Shown here one piece after another: positions 55,289 through 64,000 of a DNA stretch of 64,000 nucleotides. Numbering within the stretch: position 1 is the stretch's first letter; each line of letters begins with the position of its first letter. A program made the translations under genes and the position numbers. The notes beneath the pieces were generated by a model. It was not told the origin of the DNA, searched no databases, and saw only the letters and a program-made list of their open reading frames with translations. Origin of the DNA: Phlebotomus papatasi (lineage: Eukaryota > Arthropoda > Insecta > Diptera > Psychodidae); NCBI RefSeq assembly GCF_024763615.1, contig NC_077225.1, forward strand, positions 992,001 to 1,056,000. Reading direction: 5' to 3'.

Positions 55289-57651
55289 GTTCTTGATCAC
55301 ATATATACTAATGATATGAATATAAAACTAGAAATGTGTTACATTAACATGGACATTTCCGATCACAGTGTAATAATTGTGTCAATTGATAGTGAATGTG
55401 AATCAACAAAATCAAATACCAAACCTGTAGTCGTAAAAACAAAAACTATAACAAACTATAATAAAATTGAACTATTACTGAAAAAGAATCCTTTAAAAGT
55501 GAGTGAAATTGATCTAGAAAATAAAACGTTACAACTAATAAAATTACTGTGTGAATTGCAAAATAATAATGTTAAAGAATTAAAAAATAACAATAAGTGT
55601 GATGAAAACTGGATTGATGATAAATATAAAGAATTGATAATTAGAAAAAATATATGGTATGATAAGTGGCAAAAAGATAGAGGAAACTTATGCTTAAAAA
55701 CAGAATATAAATATTGGGAAAAGTTGGCGAAATCATATAAGGAAAAGTGCAAGACAAAATATTTTAACAAAAAATTTAATAAACATAAAGATGACGTTAA
55801 AAAAACATGGTCAACGTTGAATGAAATGGTGAATGGAACAAAAAAAATTAAAAGCGAAATTAAAATAATTGAACACGCAGATCAAAAAGAAAAAGTGAAG
55901 ATTCTAAATAACATAAATAATTATTTTGCTAACATGGGACTAAATATAAATAAAAAGCTTGATGATGTGGAGACCAATTTTGGTGCTCCAATTGATCACA
56001 AATTTATTTTTGCAAAAGTTGAAAAAAGTGAAACCGAGCGTTATATAAAAAGACTTAAAAATACAAACTCAATTGGTCCAGATGGTTTAAAAACAATAAT
56101 GTTTAAAAAATTCAATTCTTATATTAGTGACATCATAACATCAATAATTAATCAGAGTTTAGAGACTGGAAAAGTGCCAAAAATATTAAAAACTTCAGTG
56201 ATAACTCCCATATTTAAGAATGGTGCAACCAATGATTGGTCAAATTATAGGCCAATAAACGTTATACCAGTTTTGGCGAAGATCTTGGAGGCTGCTGTTG
56301 CTGAACAAATACGAAACCATCTGGAAAAGAATGATATTCTGACAATACACCAGTATGGATTTCGCCCGAAGTCTTCCACAATGGCTGCATTGTTCGACTT
56401 AGTCGGTGACTTACAGTCGTTAAGAGATGATGGCTTGGAAGCGCTTGTTGTATTCATCGACATACGCAAGGCTTTCGATTCTGTGGACCGAAACATCCTC
56501 CTAAGGAAACTTTTCAAATACGGATTTGTTGGGACAACTATGGAGTGGATCACTGACTATCTGACAGATAGGAGGCAATGTGTGAGATATCAGGACCTGG
56601 TATCTGGAGAGGCCGACTGCCCTACTGGGGTCCCTCAGGGAACACGCCTTGGACCAATACTGTTCACTATTTTTATTAACGATATTGAAGAAGCTGGTAT
56701 TGCGGGTAAATTGTTTATATATGCGGATGATATTTGCATTTTGAATTATGGGAAATCTAAAGAAGATCTAGTCAGGAAATCTCAATGTGACCTTGATAAG
56801 TTGAAAGAATGGGCGGTTACTAATAAACTACAGATCAACCAAAAGAAAACTAAATTTATGTACTTTGGAAAAGAAAATAAAAATATTAAACTGTTATATA
56901 ATAATGAAGAAATTGAAAAAGTTGAAATATTTAAATATCTAGGAATTGCAATTGACAGTAAGCTAAATTTTCAAACACATATTAGTAGTATCATTAAAAA
57001 AATATCTGCAATTGCAGGAGCTATAATAAGGAATGGGTATAAGTCGATCCCAATTAATATAAAGAAACATATATATCATTCTCTGTGTGAATCATTTATA
57101 AGTTATGGGGCAGAAATATGGGGATCTACAAATAAAAACATTATTAATAAACTTCGACGATCACAAAATAAAATAATAAAAATTCTTTTTAAATACAATA
57201 GACGTACAAGTAGTATACAGTTATACAAAGAGTTAAAATTACTTACATTAAAAGATATTGTCAGAGCTCAACAAATAACTCACATTTTTAAATTAAAAAA
57301 CAAATGTATACATTCACAAACAAGTATAGAAGAAATTACTCACGACAGGCGTAGGAAAGGTGACATTAAAAACATTAAAATAAAAACTACTAAGTATGGA
57401 TTAAAATCAATTATATATAACTCAATTAAAAATTACAATAACCTACCTTCACAAATAAAATAGACTGAACAATTGTATAGTACAAACATAAAAAAATATT
57501 TACTGGATAGGAAGGAACGTTAGGGATTTGTCTCGTGGGGATTGGTCGCAACTCGAAATTTAATTAGAATTAAGTATAAAACAAATTGTTATTATATAGT
57601 CAGAAAGAGAATTTATATTCTTATGACATGAAATAAACATTATTATCTATC
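55289..57651 (+). mobile_element. 5'-truncated LINE inserted in the stray satellite copy
   Basis: Satellite text GGGAAAGTAA (to 55288) is continued by CGGTAATAG at 57655. The insert between them starts inside the endonuclease domain and ends with a short TTATTATCTATC tail rather than poly(A). TAA is shared at both borders, so the target duplication is at most a few bases. AATAAA lies near 57633. One ORF, 55316-57463. Confidence 0.8.
55316..57463 (+). CDS. LINE ORF2 remnant: end of endonuclease and full reverse transcriptase (715 aa)
   Basis: Uninterrupted frame. Residues ~14-22 (ISDHSVIIV) are the last box of an AP endonuclease, so the ORF's real start is missing. A Lys/Asn-rich linker runs to ~residue 240. 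The RT follows: SIGPDGLKTIMF, WSNYRPINVIPVLAKILEAA, YGFRPKSSTMAALF, VVFIDIRKAFDSVDR (first catalytic Asp), GVPQGTRLGPILFTIFINDI, FIYADDICIL (catalytic Asp pair at about 470). It ends with the thumb, KYLGIAID, and a long basic tail. The layout is that of a CR1/L2/jockey-superfamily LINE; I do not assign the clade. The catalytic boxes are intact. Base composition changes sharply inside the gene (see findings). Confidence 0.88.
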   Translation: MNIKLEMCYINMDISDHSVIIVSIDSECESTKSNTKPVVVKTKTITNYNKIELLLKKNPLKVSEIDLENKTLQLIKLLCELQNNNVKELKNNNKCDENWIDDKYKELIIRKNIWYDKWQKDRGNLCLKTEYKYWEKLAKSYKEKCKTKYFNKKFNKHKDDVKKTWSTLNEMVNGTKKIKSEIKIIEHADQKEKVKILNNINNYFANMGLNINKKLDDVETNFGAPIDHKFIFAKVEKSETERYIKRLKNTNSIGPDGLKTIMFKKFNSYISDIITSIINQSLETGKVPKILKTSVITPIFKNGATNDWSNYRPINVIPVLAKILEAAVAEQIRNHLEKNDILTIHQYGFRPKSSTMAALFDLVGDLQSLRDDGLEALVVFIDIRKAFDSVDRNILLRKLFKYGFVGTTMEWITDYLTDRRQCVRYQDLVSGEADCPTGVPQGTRLGPILFTIFINDIEEAGIAGKLFIYADDICILNYGKSKEDLVRKSQCDLDKLKEWAVTNKLQINQKKTKFMYFGKENKNIKLLYNNEEIEKVEIFKYLGIAIDSKLNFQTHISSIIKKISAIAGAIIRNGYKSIPINIKKHIYHSLCESFISYGAEIWGSTNKNIINKLRRSQNKIIKILFKYNRRTSSIQLYKELKLLTLKDIVRAQQITHIFKLKNKCIHSQTSIEEITHDRRRKGDIKNIKIKTTKYGLKSIIYNSIKNYNNLPSQIK

Positions 57652-57841
57652 TAACGGTAATAGTTCTGTTTTAGAAATACTGTTTTTTCGCACTTTTTCA
57701 GTCTTTTGACACATATAAAATTCACACGGTAAGAGATATCAACTTCCAGTCTTCGGTGACCCCACCTCAAATAACATTATGTCGAAAGTAATCTCTTTGT
57801 TTTTACCCCCTCCCCCTTCATGTGTTCCCTAACCCCCAGAA
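57652..57841 (-). repeat. 462-bp satellite family, stray copy, part 3
   Basis: TAACGGTAATAG, GCACTTTTTCAGTCTTTTGAC, GGTAAGAGATATCAACTTCC, TTTTTACCCCCTCCCCCTTC and CCTAACCCCCAGAAA. It breaks off within the G-rich segment against a mariner fragment. Confidence 0.82.
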
Positions 57842-58080
57842 ATCTGTCAAAAATGACCGAATGGGGTCGTGTTATCTTGATTTCTTCAACAAAACGCTCC
57901 AAAAGGTTTGCATAGAACTCTCCGTTGACTGTTTTTTCCTTTTTAAGGTAGTCGACAAATATTATTCCATGTGCATCCCAAAAAACTGAAGCCAGCTGAC
58001 GGAACCGTTTTCGCTTTCTTTGGAGCACTTGCTCTAGCTCCCATCCACTGTTTTGACTATTTCTTTGTCTCAGGTGTGAA
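57842..58080 (-). pseudogene. mariner transposase fragment
   Basis: On the minus strand: FTPETKK, a stop, SKQWMGARASAPKKAKTVPS, a frameshift, then ASVFWDAHGIIFVDYLKKEK and VNGEFYANLLERFVEEIK. These are the central catalytic-core boxes of mariner transposases (TPETK, the PKKAKT block, FWD-GII with the second catalytic Asp). The N-terminal helix-turn-helix part and the last Asp are missing. At 58081 it is cut by a LINE. No inverted terminal repeat is left. Confidence 0.82.
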
Positions 58081-59196
58081 GTTATTATTAATCGTGTCGA
58101 GGCTTTAAAAAAAATTAAGTATGTCTTGCCCAGAAACGGGCCATGTCAATGACAAGCGGACTAGCCGACATCAAATCTTCTGCTCCACAAGGGGCAGGGG
58201 ACAACAGACAATCACACAAATAGGGGGGTGGTTTGGACCAACCCACAGTCACAATTGCAGAAATCGCATGGCTGCCTGTTGTCTCTCGAACGCGCTACGA
58301 CGATTCTCAAATGATTGAGAGACTTCCATGTCTTCCAGTCTTGATGGTGACCACCAGGAGGAAGACCTTCCCTTAGTTCGACAAAATCTGGTGGAAAGAC
58401 TTCCTATCACATATTGAGTCTGGCCTCCCCTGGAGATTGGTCAAGTGGTTTGACAGAGTGGCAAAAGCTCTTGCGAGACTTCAGCCTTGCTCTTGGTTTT
58501 TTGTGACCATGGAGAAGATACCTTGGTTGAGAAAAAACCTTGGACATCTCTCTACTGAAGATTATTTGTCTCCTCACCCGTGGTGGAGCAATTCCTGCTA
58601 AGGGTTAGAGTTTGTCCACTGGAGTGCCCTTTAGGCACCCTGTTACTATACGGGCGGTATTGTTAAGAGCCACGTCAACTTGTTTGGCGTTCGCAGACCT
58701 CTCCCATACTTCAACTGCGTACTGTGCTACAGAAAATGATAGAGCAAGAGCAGACATACGCATGAGTTTCGGCTGAGCTCCCCACTGAGTGTTGACAAGT
58801 TTTCGCAGTAAGTTATTTCTTGTTTTCACCTTGTTTTCAACATTACTGCAGTGGGTCTTGTACGTGAGAGTTCTGTCGAGAGTAATACCAAGACACTTGG
58901 GCGTGAAATTCTGTTTTAGAATATTTCCTTCCCATCTTACATTTAAGCGAGTTTTGACCCACCTGTGACGCAGATGGAAACAACATACCTCTGTTTTTGA
59001 GGGGTTTGGCTTCAGTTGATTCGCCTTGCAGAATTTTGAAAATTCTGCAAGGCAGGCTTCGAGCTGTGATTCCACGTCATGAAACGTGTTTGCTTTGACA
59101 GCCAGAGCCAAATCATCTGCGTAAAGGAAGGCTTTGGATGGAGACGGCGTTGGCTGGTCATTTGTATAAATTTTAAACAACGTTGGAGCCAACATA
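58081..59196 (-). pseudogene. jockey-like LINE, 3' fragment of ORF2
   Basis: 59196-58605 is open: LAPTLFKIYTNDQPTPS, FLYADDLALAV (RT catalytic box), LKPNPSKTEVCCFHLRHRW, YLGITLDRTL-like text (CLGITLDRTLTYK), SALALSFSVAQYAVEVW. After 58605, decayed in several frames, come PLAGIAPPRVRR, RARLKSRKSF, PLDQSPGEARLNM, WKSLNHLRI, CDCG and DLMSASPLVIDMARFWARHT, with a TAA at 58115. The 3' end is TTAATAATAAC at 58081, a TAA-type tail abutting mariner. Truncated at 59196, where a tandem repeat begins. The C-terminal zinc-like CDCG region is usual for this LINE type. Confidence 0.82.
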
Positions 59197-60120
59197 TACA
59201 TAGTTTCCGAGATAATCGACTTTACAGATTTTCAAACACTTTGTGCATTTCTCGTCCAATTTTTCTCATTTCCAAGTGAAATTTTGCATATCTCAAGCCT
59301 GAAGGAGGCTCTAAACAGATGCAATGTTTGAGGCCCCTATCTTATAGTTTCCGAGATAATCGACTTTAAAGATTTTCAAACACTTTTGTGCATTTCTCGT
59401 CCAATTTTCCTCATTTTAGAGTTGAATTCTGCACATCTCAAACCTGAAGGAGGCTCTAAAGAGATGCAAAGTTTGAGGCTTCTATCTCTCATAGTTTCCG
59501 AGATAATCGACTTTAAAGATTTTCAGACACTTTATGCATTTCTCGTCCAATTTTCCTCATTTCCGAGTTAAATTCTGCACATCTCAAGCCTGAAGGAGGC
59601 TCTAAACAGATGGAAATTTTGACAATTGGACGAGAAATGCGTAAAAGTGCTTGATACTTTTTAGAGTCGATTATCTCGGAAACTATGAGAGATAGGGGCC
59701 TCAAACTTTGCATCTGTTTAGAGCCGCCTTCAGGATCGAGATGTGCAAAATTTCACTTGGAAGTGAGAAAAATTGGACGAGAAATGCACAAAAGTGATTG
59801 AAAATCTTTAAAGTCGATTATCTCGGAAACTATGAGAGATAGGGGTCTCAAACTCTGCATCTGTTTAGAGCCTCCTTCAGGCTTGAGATGTGCAAAATTT
59901 CACTAGGAAATAAGGAAAATTGGACGAGAAATGCATAAAAGTGTCTGAAAATCTTTAAAGTCAATTATATCGGAAAATATCAGAGATAGGGGTCTCAAAC
60001 TTTACACCTGTTTAGAGCCTCCTTCAGGCTTGAGATGTGCAGAATTTAACTCGGAAATGAGGAAAACTGGACGAGAAATGCACAAAGTGTTTGAAAATCT
60101 TTAAAGTCGATTATCTAACT
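59197..60120. repeat. ~147-bp tandem repeat array with an internal inversion
   Basis: Three units read forward (ATAGTTTCCGAGATAATCGA at about 59200, 59347 and 59491). Near 59620 the orientation flips, and three to four units read in reverse (GATTATCTCGGAAACTATGA at about 59668, 59816 and, degraded, 59965; a last remnant at 60111). Each unit also holds ATTTCTCGTCCAATTTT and CCTGAAGGAGGCTCTAAA. The array as a whole is a long interrupted palindrome. Confidence 0.88.
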
Positions 60121-60210
60121 ATGAGAAAAACTATGAGTGAAGGAGGCCTATAACCTTAAATCTATTTAGAACCTTCTTTTAACTTGAACTGTGCTAAGAT
60201 CTATAATTTC

Positions 60211-60560
60211 CAGGAGGAAGGTCCAGGAATCCTCTGACTACAAAAGTTATCTGAAGTGTTTTGAACATAATATGCAACAAAATCCCAGAAGATTTAGGAT
60301 TTCCTGGAGGAAGCTCCAGAAATCCTCTGACCACAAAAGGTATCTAAAGTGTTTTGGGCATAATATACAAGAAAATCCCAGAAGATCTGGGATTTTCTGG
60401 AGGAAGCTCCAGAAATCCTCTGACCACAAAAGGTATCTGAAGTGTTTTGGGCATAATATACAAGAAAATCCCAGAAGATCTGGGATTTCCTGGTGGAAGC
60501 TCTAGAAATCCTCTGACCACAAAAGGTATCTGAAGTGTTTTGGGCATAATTGTAATCCAC
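60211..60560 (+). repeat. 93-bp minisatellite, nearly four units
   Basis: Unit starts at about 60211, 60304, 60397 and 60490. Each contains GGAGGAAGCTCCAGAAATCC, GACCACAAAAGGTATCTGAA and the small palindrome TCCCAGAAGATCTGGGA. The unit is a multiple of three, so open frames persist on both strands. I do not regard them as genes. Confidence 0.85.
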
Positions 60561-61886
60561 AGACTAGCCGACTACCAAACCCGGTGGGCTTATTCCCTTT
60601 TTGGCATCTTTGATGCCACCATATCATCCATGGAGATGGCCTGCCCCTGTGTGTGGTGATGGAATAACATCACAGCACTACCACTTCCCTCCCTCTTGCA
60701 CCCATTACTGACAATAAGGTTTGCCACCTCTGACTCATGCGGCGATCATGGGGAAGAGAGGGTAAGAACAAAGAGACGGACGAGAGAGTGATTAGTCTCC
60801 GATTGATCACCGACCTGGAAGGACGTGTGACGGGTGTGCAGTCCAGAGGGAGTGAGTGGTTGGAAAAGGGGAACGGGTGGCAGGTTGAGATCTCGTCCCT
60901 GACCCCCTTCTGACCCTCAAAATACTATTGCCCTGGACATATTAGACATTAATCCCCATCTGAAGTTTACATATCAGAAGTGGGATTGTGAATTTGTGCC
61001 CACAGAAGAGCCCTGAGACTTTTAGGCAAGGGCAATAGTGTAGTGAAATAGTGATGGGGTGATCTTGCATGATCATAGCGCCCCAAAAGTGCAATTGCGC
61101 AGAAAAAGTCCTACGCGAGTGATGCAAATTGCAGTGAATTGTGAAATTCATGGACGCTTGTTTGAGCGCCAAGTGAAAAAGTGGTGAAGTATGTGTGTGT
61201 GTGAGGAGCAGAAAATAATGCTCCCGTGCTCCGCAACAGTGCTTCGCAGCAGGCTTCAGCAGCAAGCGAGGAGAGGAGCAACTCCACACCGACACAAGCA
61301 CAGTCGTTGCTGCGAGAGAGGAGTCGATGGGAGAGAGCGAAAGGCACACCAGCGAGCGTGTGTGAGCCGCACAGCGATCGAGCAGCTAAGTTCTCTTTCC
61401 CTTTCCTTTTTGAGTTTTTCTCTCTGCTAGAGGCTCACTCATACAATTAAATGATGCAATTTCTATCCTGTTTCTCTCTCAGTCAGAAAAGCTTTTGGGT
61501 TTCAAATTTTAACGGTTGAATGAGGAATTCAATTGTAATTTATTTGGAAATTGAGGGAAATTTCTAGAGTTTTCTTGATGTAGATATTAGGCAATAATCT
61601 CAAGACATTCCCTGTGAGAAATTAGGAAAAATTGTCTCAGGATTTGAGTGAATTTCGGGCCCGTGATTGTGTGTGTGAAAGGGAGGAAATGTCTTGAGAG
61701 CTTAATAAACTTTTCGTTTAAAGTGAAAAGAAAAAGAGAGAGATACAGGAAAAGCCTTTGAAATAAATTATTTTTCATGATAAAAACAGCATTTGTCAAT
61801 ATTGAGGATATTGAGCCATTAAATTTGGGGAATTTATTTGCTGTTGGGAGAGATATGTGCATAACAATTTGTTTCAGAAGATTTGC
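60561..61886 (+). other. no gene recognised; possible promoter/LTR region of the next element
   Basis: GC richer than the surroundings in places. It holds an inverted pair ACTATTGCCCT / AGGGCAATAGT (near 60917 and 61028), a CA/TG-rich stretch at 61190-61203 and a CAG/GAG-rich stretch to 61440. No LTR border or primer site could be set from one copy. Short ORFs here look accidental. Confidence 0.35.
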
Positions 61887-61900
61887 CAGCAAGACAGCTC

Positions 61901-62425
61901 CATGGTGTTCCGGGAGTTTGTCAAAAACATGAGCCTCATGGTGTCCCGGGGGCTCATCATCAAATAACCTCATGGTGTTCCGGGGGTTATCAACGTCATC
62001 AAGCCTCATGGTGTTCCGGGGGCTCTACAACAATAACCTCATGGTGTTCCGGGGGTTATCAACGTCATCAAGCCTCATGGTGTTCCGGGGGCTCAACAAC
62101 AATAACCTCATGGTGTTCCGGGGGTTATCAACGTCATCAGCCTCATGGTGTTCCGGGGGCTCAACAACAATAACCTCATGGTGTTCCGGGGGTTATTATC
62201 ATCGTCAACAGCCTCATGGTGTTCCGGGGGCTAATCATCAGCAGCAACAGCCTCATGGTGTTCCGGGGGTTATTATCATCGTCAACAGCCTCATGGTGTT
62301 CCGGGGGCTAATCATCAGCAGCAACAGCCTCATGGTGTTCCGGGGGTTATTATCATCGTCAACAGCCTCATGGTGTTCCGGGGGCTAATCATCAGCAGCA
62401 ACAGCCTCATGGTGTTCCGGGGGCT
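61901..62425 (+). repeat. 15-copy array of a CATGGTGTTCCGGGGG motif
   Basis: The core is found at 61901, 61936, 61971, 62007, 62040, 62076, 62109, 62144, 62177, 62215, 62254, 62292, 62331, 62369 and 62408; only the first two carry a substitution. Spacing alternates between about 33 and 36 in the first half and 38/39 in the second. Spacers alternate between CTCAACAACAATAAC-like and TTATCAACGTCATC-like text, later CTAATCATCAGCAGCAAC and TTATTATCATCGTCAAC. Spacings are not multiples of three, so the reading cycles through all frames (MVFRGL, WCSGG, PHGVPG) and coding is unlikely. Confidence 0.9.
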
Positions 62426-63201
62426 CAACAATTCACAGGTTTGAAATTCAAGGGTTTCACGGGCAAATGACATGCAGTCTCGGAAAGGCTGGGTTGAGTT
62501 TTGCCTCGTGAGCTTTTGGGATTGGGATATTCGATTGTGTATTAGGTTGCAAAACCCTGTATGCAAATCGAAGGGAGCTTTCTCTCTTTGACTCTGAGAG
62601 CGATCAGTCTTTCTCATTGGTCAAAGAGAGGGAAGAGAAAAGGGAGAGAATTTTTAGAGGGCACAGACAGAGAGAGGGAGTATTGCGTTGCAATCTTTTC
62701 ATCTAATTGCGAAATTCTAAAAAGTCTTTGAAAGAGTTAAGAGTAGGACGTGATTTATGGAAAATTGAGAGAATTGGTGTGATAAATATTCGGTTATTCT
62801 GTTCTAATTGTTTTTACAAATTCCAAGATTCCTTGTGATTGAGCAATTAATCGTTTGAGATAAAATTGTCAGAGGTTTAGTGGAAAATTCTGTGCCTACA
62901 AGTTCGGACAAGTTCATCGAGAGAGTGTTGAAGGTAAATTCAGTTGAAAAGTCACATACACGTGCAAGATTGGTGAAATAGAGTTTTTGGAAAATCCATA
63001 AATGGTTTATATATCAAATATGTTAGTCATGAAAATCCTAGTGCTAAATTAATTGAGTTTTTCTTTGAATTGTGCTGATGTACAAATTTTGGATTAATGA
63101 TTGGAATTGACAAAACAGTTTTATTCGTCTCTTTGAATTATCGTAACGGTTTTCTTGAATACTAAGGGCTTGTGTGTAATATTTCTCTGAAGGGTGTGAC
63201 C
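62426..63201 (+). other. leader upstream of gag
   Basis: AT-rich, noncoding sequence between the motif array and the gag ATG. No primer binding site identified. Confidence 0.45.
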
Positions 63202-64000
63202 ATGGTGAGGCCAAGAGTGAGAGATTCAATCAACCAGTCTACTCCAGGATCTTCCAGGAGCGCAGACAGTACTCCAATGACATCCCATGCTCTGACCAAG
63301 AAGGAATTGGAGTCTTTCATCTCCGAATTTAATCCGAAACACAATCCTTATGTCACGGTGACTGATTGGTTGGCAGACATTGACTCGGTGGCTGAAATCT
63401 ACTCTTGGGATATGCAGAGAAGGATGATGTATGCTTCCATGCAATTGGGTGGTCCGGCTAAAACCTGGTATCAGAACAACAAGTCAAAGTTGAAGGATTG
63501 GGAAATGTTCAAGGAGCAAATTACGCTGTATTTTCCATCGGTTCTGTTGCGCTCGGAATTGCAGAAGAAGTTGGTTAATCTAAAGAAGAAACGCGATCAG
63601 ACAATGGAGGAATATTTCCACGAAACGATGACCATTGCAAACCAGCTCAAATTGGAAGACGATATTACTAAAGAACATCTGATACAAGGATTGCCATTTT
63701 TCTCTTGGAGAGTGGCATTGACAAGTGATATTGCTCTGGAAATGCCTCAATTCTTGCAGAAGATGATTCAGATCGAGAAGGTGGACCAAACACCAGAAAG
63801 CAAGAAGAAGTCAAGGAAGAATTCTAATCGATATGGGAGACAGAACATCAATAACGATACGGAAACACGGAAGTCATCGGATTCTGAGGTGGAGGAGACA
63901 ACTTCAAAGACGAAGCAATCAAACAAGAAGAGAGCTCACTCCAAGGATTCGGATGAAAATCAGATTACCAGTAAGCGCGCATGTTTCGTGTGCAAGTCAG
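63202..64000 (+). CDS. gag: Gag of a third Ty3/gypsy-type element, cut by the window end
   Basis: Open from ATG 63202 (context GTGACCATGG, favourable) for 266 codons to the last base. It starts MVRPRVRDSINQSTPGSS. Residues ~45-200 match the retrotransposon-gag capsid pattern: YVTVTDWLADIDSVAEIYSW, MMYASMQLGGPAKTWYQN, FKEQITLYFP, LVNLKKKRDQTMEEYFHET, HLIQGLPFFSWRVAL. A long Lys/Ser/Asn-rich basic stretch follows, then CFVC at the window edge, the first half of a zinc knuckle. Pol should follow outside. It differs clearly from Gag of A and B (longer basic region, no MVITRD start). No break is visible, so it may be a younger or intact copy. Confidence 0.82.
   Translation, partial: MVRPRVRDSINQSTPGSSRSADSTPMTSHALTKKELESFISEFNPKHNPYVTVTDWLADIDSVAEIYSWDMQRRMMYASMQLGGPAKTWYQNNKSKLKDWEMFKEQITLYFPSVLLRSELQKKLVNLKKKRDQTMEEYFHETMTIANQLKLEDDITKEHLIQGLPFFSWRVALTSDIALEMPQFLQKMIQIEKVDQTPESKKKSRKNSNRYGRQNINNDTETRKSSDSEVEETTSKTKQSNKKRAHSKDSDENQITSKRACFVCKS

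Noticed and set aside
61905..61920. TGGTGTTCCGGGGG as a primer binding site
   Set aside because: It starts with TGG but occurs 15 times, and I could not match it to a tRNA 3' end; a primer site should be single.
61972..62388. A 138-codon ORF through the motif array
   Set aside because: Repeat spacing is not a multiple of three and the same motif is read in three frames within the ORF, so it is not a selected peptide repeat.
61901..62425. CRISPR-like look of a short repeat with variable spacers
   Set aside because: Context is an insect retrotransposon leader, spacers are themselves repeated in two alternating types, and there are no cas genes.

Overview
The window reads as repeat-dominated eukaryotic DNA from an arthropod, most likely an insect and possibly a dipteran. 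The evidence is the mix of families: BEL/Pao and Ty3/gypsy LTR retrotransposons, an errantivirus-type envelope gene with a furin site, CR1, R1/LOA-like and jockey-like LINEs, a mariner transposase, a tRNA-derived SINE and long satellite DNA. No bacterial-type operon or RNA gene cluster is present. I cannot name the species. Nearly every gene-like stretch belongs to a mobile element. The only candidate for a non-transposon gene is a weak one near 52.2-52.6 kb.

Layout. 1-5.4 kb: minus-strand wreckage of a BEL/Pao pol (1-1037) and of a gypsy/errantivirus (integrase, then env). 5.9-23.0 kb: a satellite array of about 36-37 monomers of ~462 bp with a ~4.63-kb higher-order repeat, bracketed by copies of a 29-bp hairpin. 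23.5-29.4 kb: a second, much more diverged tandem repeat family, also bracketed by a hairpin motif and interrupted by a nearly complete but broken CR1 LINE (minus strand). 30.0-33.7 kb: a second env remnant fused to a decayed R1/LOA-like LINE.

33.87-51.69 kb: a Ty3/gypsy element ('A', 4-bp target duplication CACT). Its 3' LTR is split by a second, related Ty3/gypsy element ('B', 42166-51115, target duplication GGTG). Both have LTRs that begin TATAA and end TTATA, a tRNA-Lys-type primer binding site two bases after the LTR, gag with zinc knuckles, and pol. Their defects are complementary: A has lost protease and the start of RT, and B has lost the end of integrase.

52.9-58.1 kb: a nested stack. 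A stray copy of the 462-bp satellite family with its terminal hairpin has been interrupted by a foldback DNA element starting CACTA (53180-55151), which itself holds a tRNA-derived SINE (54130-54582). It is also interrupted by a LINE with an intact 715-codon RT ORF (55289-57651), and is followed by a mariner fragment. 58.1-59.2 kb: a jockey-like LINE 3' fragment. 59.2-60.6 kb: two short tandem arrays. 61.9-62.4 kb: a 15-copy motif array lying ~0.8 kb upstream of the gag gene of a third Ty3/gypsy-type element (63202 to the window end).

The most interesting signals are the satellite monomer carrying a consensus nuclear-receptor DR1/FTZ-F1-type site beside a palindrome, the hairpin-bounded architecture shared by two array families, the insulator-like motif array before gag at 63.2 kb, and a footprint of element B's LTR end inside element A's 5' LTR.
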